Of a stretch of DNA of 9,725 nt, positions 6,845 to 9,725 are shown one piece after another. Positions within the stretch are counted from its first letter, which is position 1. Every line of letters begins with the position of its first letter. The translations under genes and the position numbers were made by a program. Origin of the DNA: an uncultured Treponema sp. (GTDB lineage: Bacteria; Spirochaetota; Spirochaetia; Treponematales; Treponemataceae); assembly GCA_947165795.1 (NCBI GenBank), contig CAMVBP010000068.1, positions 1 through 9,725 on the forward strand, read 5' to 3'. The notes under the pieces are model-generated. The model was not told the DNA's origin and did no database searches. It saw only the letters and a program-made list of their open reading frames with translations.

Positions 6845-6873
6845 AGATTATTGAATTTATGCTAAAGTGTCAA
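6845..6873 (-). promoter_or_regulatory. Promoter of the TPR / phosphoesterase / ParB-like operon
   Basis: On the minus strand a perfect TTGACA (6873-6868) stands 17 bases from TAATCT (6850-6845). A better -10 by sequence, AATAAT (6852-6847), has a 15-base spacer. Either would start transcription 45-55 bases before the ATG at 6787. The -35 box overlaps that of the plus-strand promoter. Confidence 0.6.
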
Positions 6874-6894
6874 ACTGATTTTATAATTTATAAT
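6867..6894 (+). promoter_or_regulatory. Promoter of the exported TPR gene pair
   Basis: A perfect TATAAT (6889-6894) lies 16 bases after GTGTCA (6867-6872), a four-of-six -35. A second perfect TATAAT (6882-6887) is just upstream but has no good -35 partner. Initiation near 6900 would leave a leader of about 38 bases before the start codon at 6939. Confidence 0.5.
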
Positions 6895-6927
6895 TATTTA
6901 TTTTTTCAAAACTTTCTTTATTATTTT

Positions 6928-6931
6928 GAGG
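6928..6931 (+). promoter_or_regulatory. Ribosome binding site deciding an ATT start
   Basis: GAGG lies seven bases before ATT at 6939, ideal spacing. It is the only purine-rich Shine-Dalgarno candidate in this T/A-rich leader and no ATG, GTG or TTG follows at suitable distance in the coding frame. Confidence 0.65.
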
Positions 6932-6938
6932 TAAATAG

Positions 6939-8114
6939 ATTAAAAACAGATATTTATTCATTTTATTTATTTTTTTTTCTTTTTCTTCAGCAGTTTATTC
7001 TCAGACTCAGGGAGAAAAATTATTTAAAGAAAATAATCCTGTTGATGCTGCGCAGGTACTTGAAAGTGAAATTCAAAAGAAAAATATTACCGAAAATTCT
7101 TATAATTTTCTGGGGCTTTCTTATTATCAGATTGGTGAATATGAAAAATCTGTAGAAGCTTTTTCGCGCGGAATAAAAGCTCAGCCGGAAAATGCACGTA
7201 TTTTATATTTTAATCAGGGAAATTCATATTATGCACTGCAGGATTATAATGCGGCCGCTGAATGTTTTACGCAGGCTTTAATTGCAGATCCTGATTTTTC
7301 CGTTGCCTTCTTAAATAAAGCAAATTCTCTTTTGATGGATGATAAGTTAAAAAATGCGCGGGAGAATTATTCAGAATTCCTTAAAAAAAATCCTGATGAT
7401 GTTCAGCGTGAAAAAATTTCCCTGATTATTTCTGCTTTAGATGAAGAGATTGCAAGACGCGAAGAAGAAGAACGCGAAAGAAATAGAGCTATGTGGGAAG
7501 CTGTAGATGCTTCAATTGAAGAAAAAGATGAAAATTCAGAAGATGACTGGGAGCTTGTAGATTCTTCCATAGATGAAGCAGAGCTTGCAAACCTTAAAGA
7601 TAAAAATGAGGAAGTTCAGGATAATCCTACAGAAAAGAGCTGGGAAGAAATTGCTGATTCAAAAATTGCAGAAAAAGTAGAAGCAAAAAATCAGGATACA
7701 GAAATTCAGGATTCCGGCGAAAACTGGGAAGTTATTTCCGATAACAGTCTTTCTAAAATTCCGGAAGAAGAAATTTTTGAAGGTGATGATTGGGAAGAAC
7801 TTGATGAGCAGTGGAAAAAAGAACAGGAAGATATAGATAAAGATTCTAAAATTGAATACGAAAAGCGCAAGAAAGAGCTCGAAGAGCTTGCAGCAAAAAA
7901 TCAGCAGGCTGGAAATTCAGCCCGCGGAATGACAGAAGAAGAAAAAGAAGCCTTCCGTAAACAGATTCTCGAAGATTTGCAGACTTCACAAAATGAAAGC
8001 CGTCAAAAGCTTCTTGAAGATGTTACAAATTCCCTTCAGTCAAATGATGCTTCAAGCATGAGTTCAGACGCTGATTCACTTATTGAATACGATTTTGAAT
8101 CTGAACTTGATTAA
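6939..8114 (+). CDS. Exported TPR protein with charged, Trp-Glu repeat tail (ATT start)
   Basis: The frame is open from ATT 6939, directly after an in-frame TAG (6936-6938), to TAA 8112-8114: 391 aa. An apparent signal peptide (KNRYLFILFIFFSFSSA, 2-18, cleavage near 18-22) points to export. TPR units fill about 24-130, such as YNFLGLSYYQIGEYEKSVEA (55-74) and YFNQGNSYYALQDYNAAAEC (90-109). From about 165 the chain is very acidic and coiled-coil-like, with a degenerate repeat W-E-x-[VI/L]-x-D at Trp186, 204, 235, 263 and 285. The first ATG/GTG/TTG in frame is only at 7332 (TTG), which would remove the signal peptide and all TPRs, so the ATT start is preferred; a base error there is the alternative. 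Probably a periplasmic or envelope scaffold. It is followed after 2 bases by another TPR gene, so the two are likely co-translated. Confidence 0.82.
   Translation: MKNRYLFILFIFFSFSSAVYSQTQGEKLFKENNPVDAAQVLESEIQKKNITENSYNFLGLSYYQIGEYEKSVEAFSRGIKAQPENARILYFNQGNSYYALQDYNAAAECFTQALIADPDFSVAFLNKANSLLMDDKLKNARENYSEFLKKNPDDVQREKISLIISALDEEIARREEEERERNRAMWEAVDASIEEKDENSEDDWELVDSSIDEAELANLKDKNEEVQDNPTEKSWEEIADSKIAEKVEAKNQDTEIQDSGENWEVISDNSLSKIPEEEIFEGDDWEELDEQWKKEQEDIDKDSKIEYEKRKKELEELAAKNQQAGNSARGMTEEEKEAFRKQILEDLQTSQNESRQKLLEDVTNSLQSNDASSMSSDADSLIEYDFESELD
7494..7814 (+). repeat. Degenerate Trp-Glu peptide repeats within the exported TPR protein
   Basis: Five copies of a short motif occur in the acidic tail: MWEAVDASIEE, DWELVDSSIDE, SWEEIADSKIAE, NWEVISDNSLS and DWEELDEQW. 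Spacing between the tryptophans is 18, 31, 28 and 22 residues. The DNA is only loosely similar, so the conservation is at protein level, suggesting a repeated binding peptide. Confidence 0.6.
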
Positions 8115-8116
8115 TT

Positions 8117-9725
8117 ATGATTAAATTTTCAGACCTTAAAAACAGAAAATACACAAAGAAAATACTTATCGCTGGAAGTATAATTATCCTGTTGTTTTTG
8201 CTGTGTATATTCAGATGTTCCTGCAAGACTGAATCACGAAAATCAGGTATGGAAGTTTCTTCAAGTAAAAATCCTGATGATAAAATTTCTCCTGAAAAAA
8301 AATCATCCGGCGCAGATAATTTATACGGTTCAGAAGCTTTTGCTGATTCTGAAGGTTTGAGCGGCGCGGAAAACGGGTTAGATGCTGGCATGGACGATGG
8401 CGCGGAAAAAGGTACGGACGAATTATTAAATGGCGCAGATAATGGCAGTGAAAAACTTTTTGCTGAAGGAAAAACTTCTTCTGACAAAAAAACTTCGGGC
8501 GGAGAAAAAAGTACTGCTTCAGGAAAAAAATCTTCAAAAGATGACAAATCTTCCAAAGATAAAACTGAAGAAAGTAAAAAGTCTAAATCAGATAAAAAAT
8601 CAGAGGATATAAAAAATGAATCTGCCGGTGAAGAAAAAGCTTTAACTGCAGATGCTTCCGGAGAAGATTCGGAAAATCAAAAAAAACTTGATGAACTTTA
8701 TTCACTTATGGAAGCATATGAAAACCTCGAATCTTCGGAAGAGAAAAATAAAAATCTTGAACGTTCACTCGAGCTTGCAAAATCAATTCTGGAAAAAGAT
8801 CCCGAAAATGATGCCGCACATTTTATTCTTGCGCAGGAAGCTTTAAATAAAAAAGATTACGAAACTGCAAAAAACGAACTTGAATTTGCAATTTCAAGAA
8901 ACAGAAATAATTATCTGTATTTTTATGATCTTGGAAAAATTTCTTATATTACAAAAGATTTTAACAAAGCGGCAGATTTCTTCCTTACTTCCTGCGGCTT
9001 AAACGAGTTATTTGCACAGAGCCGTTATAATCTGGGGTTATCCTATAATAAACTTTCAAAATTTAACGAAGCCCGTTCTTCTTTTGAAAAAGCTGTAGAA
9101 ATTAATCCTTTATATAAAAAGGCTTATCTTGAACTTGCCAGAGTTAATGAAAAACTTGGAAATTATGAAGCAGGAGCAGCAGCCTATAAAAAAGTTATTG
9201 AACTTGAAAGCGATAATGTAAATGCAATTGTTGAGCTTGCTTCTTTGTGTCACGAAAGCGGAAATCTTGAAGAGTCAGAAATTTATTTTCGCCAGGCTTT
9301 GTCTAAAATGGACAAATCCGAAATAAGGACTCTTACAATGTATAATCTTTCTGCGGTTTTACTGGAACAGAACAGACTAAGCGATGCAGAAAATTATGCG
9401 CTGCAGTCTTACGAAGAAAAAGATACATTAAATAATAATGTTTCTAAATCAAACATAGTTTACAATTATGGCTTTGTCTGCGAAAGAAACGGAAAAATTG
9501 AAAAGGCAAAACAGCTTTATTCTGTTGCAATTATGCTAAATGATTCTCATTACAAGGCAAAGGCAAATCTTGCAGGATTGTATATGCAGGAAGAAAACTG
9601 CAATTACGAAATTGTTCTTCCGCTTTTAAAACAGTCTTATGCACAGAATCCAAAAAGCTTTGAAGTTAATTACAATCTTGGAAATGCTTATATTGCAACA
9701 GAAGAATATGAATCTGCTCTGGAAT
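8117..9725 (+). CDS. Signal-anchored TPR protein with low-complexity linker (3' end beyond window)
   Basis: The frame is open from ATG 8117 to the window edge, giving 536 residues with no stop. A Lys/Arg-rich start (8-15) and a hydrophobic helix (16-32) suggest a cytoplasmic N terminus with the rest outside the membrane; the cysteines at 34 and 36 are preceded by Arg or Cys-Arg and do not form a convincing lipobox. Residues about 45-190 are a disordered Ser/Lys/Asp/Glu/Gly linker, including a Gly-Ala/Asn-Gly-rich patch (83-111) and a Lys-Ser-Asp patch (130-165). From about 215 to the edge there are TPR repeats, for example SRYNLGLSYNKLSKFNEARS (302-321) and VNYNLGNAYIATEEYESALE (517-536). It starts 2 bases after the preceding stop without a clear Shine-Dalgarno, implying translational coupling. 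Function not identified; likely a scaffold working with the upstream TPR protein. Confidence 0.85.
   Translation, partial: MIKFSDLKNRKYTKKILIAGSIIILLFLLCIFRCSCKTESRKSGMEVSSSKNPDDKISPEKKSSGADNLYGSEAFADSEGLSGAENGLDAGMDDGAEKGTDELLNGADNGSEKLFAEGKTSSDKKTSGGEKSTASGKKSSKDDKSSKDKTEESKKSKSDKKSEDIKNESAGEEKALTADASGEDSENQKKLDELYSLMEAYENLESSEEKNKNLERSLELAKSILEKDPENDAAHFILAQEALNKKDYETAKNELEFAISRNRNNYLYFYDLGKISYITKDFNKAADFFLTSCGLNELFAQSRYNLGLSYNKLSKFNEARSSFEKAVEINPLYKKAYLELARVNEKLGNYEAGAAAYKKVIELESDNVNAIVELASLCHESGNLEESEIYFRQALSKMDKSEIRTLTMYNLSAVLLEQNRLSDAENYALQSYEEKDTLNNNVSKSNIVYNYGFVCERNGKIEKAKQLYSVAIMLNDSHYKAKANLAGLYMQEENCNYEIVLPLLKQSYAQNPKSFEVNYNLGNAYIATEEYESALE

Noticed and set aside
6859..7155. 98-codon plus-strand frame overlapping the TPR gene start
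   Set aside because: It starts within the promoter region, is in a different frame from the TPR protein, and encodes only Phe/Leu/Lys-rich sequence.
7332..8114. A 260-aa protein starting at TTG 7332
   Set aside because: The same frame extends upstream through TPR repeats and a signal peptide to 6939, and no ribosome site precedes 7332.
8189..8227. Lipoprotein signal in the 8117 protein
   Set aside because: The cysteines after the hydrophobic helix are preceded by Leu, Arg or Cys-Ser with Arg at -3, not by a normal lipobox.
8080..8556. 158-codon minus-strand frame rich in Ser, Pro and Phe
   Set aside because: It is antisense to the low-complexity linker of the TPR gene at 8117; its composition mirrors the Lys/Glu/Ser codons opposite, and no ribosome site or domain is seen.

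Overview
The window looks like a piece of a spirochaete chromosome, most probably a Treponema. The grounds are low G+C, A/T-rich spacers, TPR proteins in abundance, and a GAF-SpoIIE phosphatase / STAS / HATPase regulatory set. This is a family-level impression; no sequence search was possible. Only the left edge and the right end carry cut genes.

Layout. Positions 1-51 hold the end of an upstream unit and a strong intrinsic terminator. Positions 52-297 hold no gene but several inverted repeats. A near-consensus promoter (298-326) drives ssrA (tmRNA, 340-721), followed by hairpins and a terminator (739-834). A convergent terminator (875-913) closes a minus-strand operon running from 3529 down to 939: membrane GAF-SpoIIE phosphatase, STAS anti-anti-sigma factor and RsbW-like HATPase. 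Together these make a complete partner-switching module: the phosphatase would dephosphorylate the STAS protein, which then captures the anti-sigma/kinase protein. No sigma factor lies in the window. The phosphatase gene is broken by a -1 frameshift near its 3' end, so the intact frame lacks the last metal-binding aspartates; these lie in another frame at 1866-2108.

Upstream of it, a second minus-strand operon (6787 down to 3664) encodes a membrane-anchored TPR protein with a degenerate Mrr-like C-terminal domain, a calcineurin-like metallophosphoesterase, and a ParB/sulfiredoxin-fold protein.

At about 6800-6938 there is a divergent promoter region. From it runs a plus-strand pair: a secreted TPR protein that appears to start at an ATT codon (6939-8114) and, 2 bases later, a signal-anchored TPR protein with a long charged linker (8117 to the right edge). 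Both are likely exported, and the tight spacing suggests they act together in the periplasm or on the envelope, but no specific function can be assigned.
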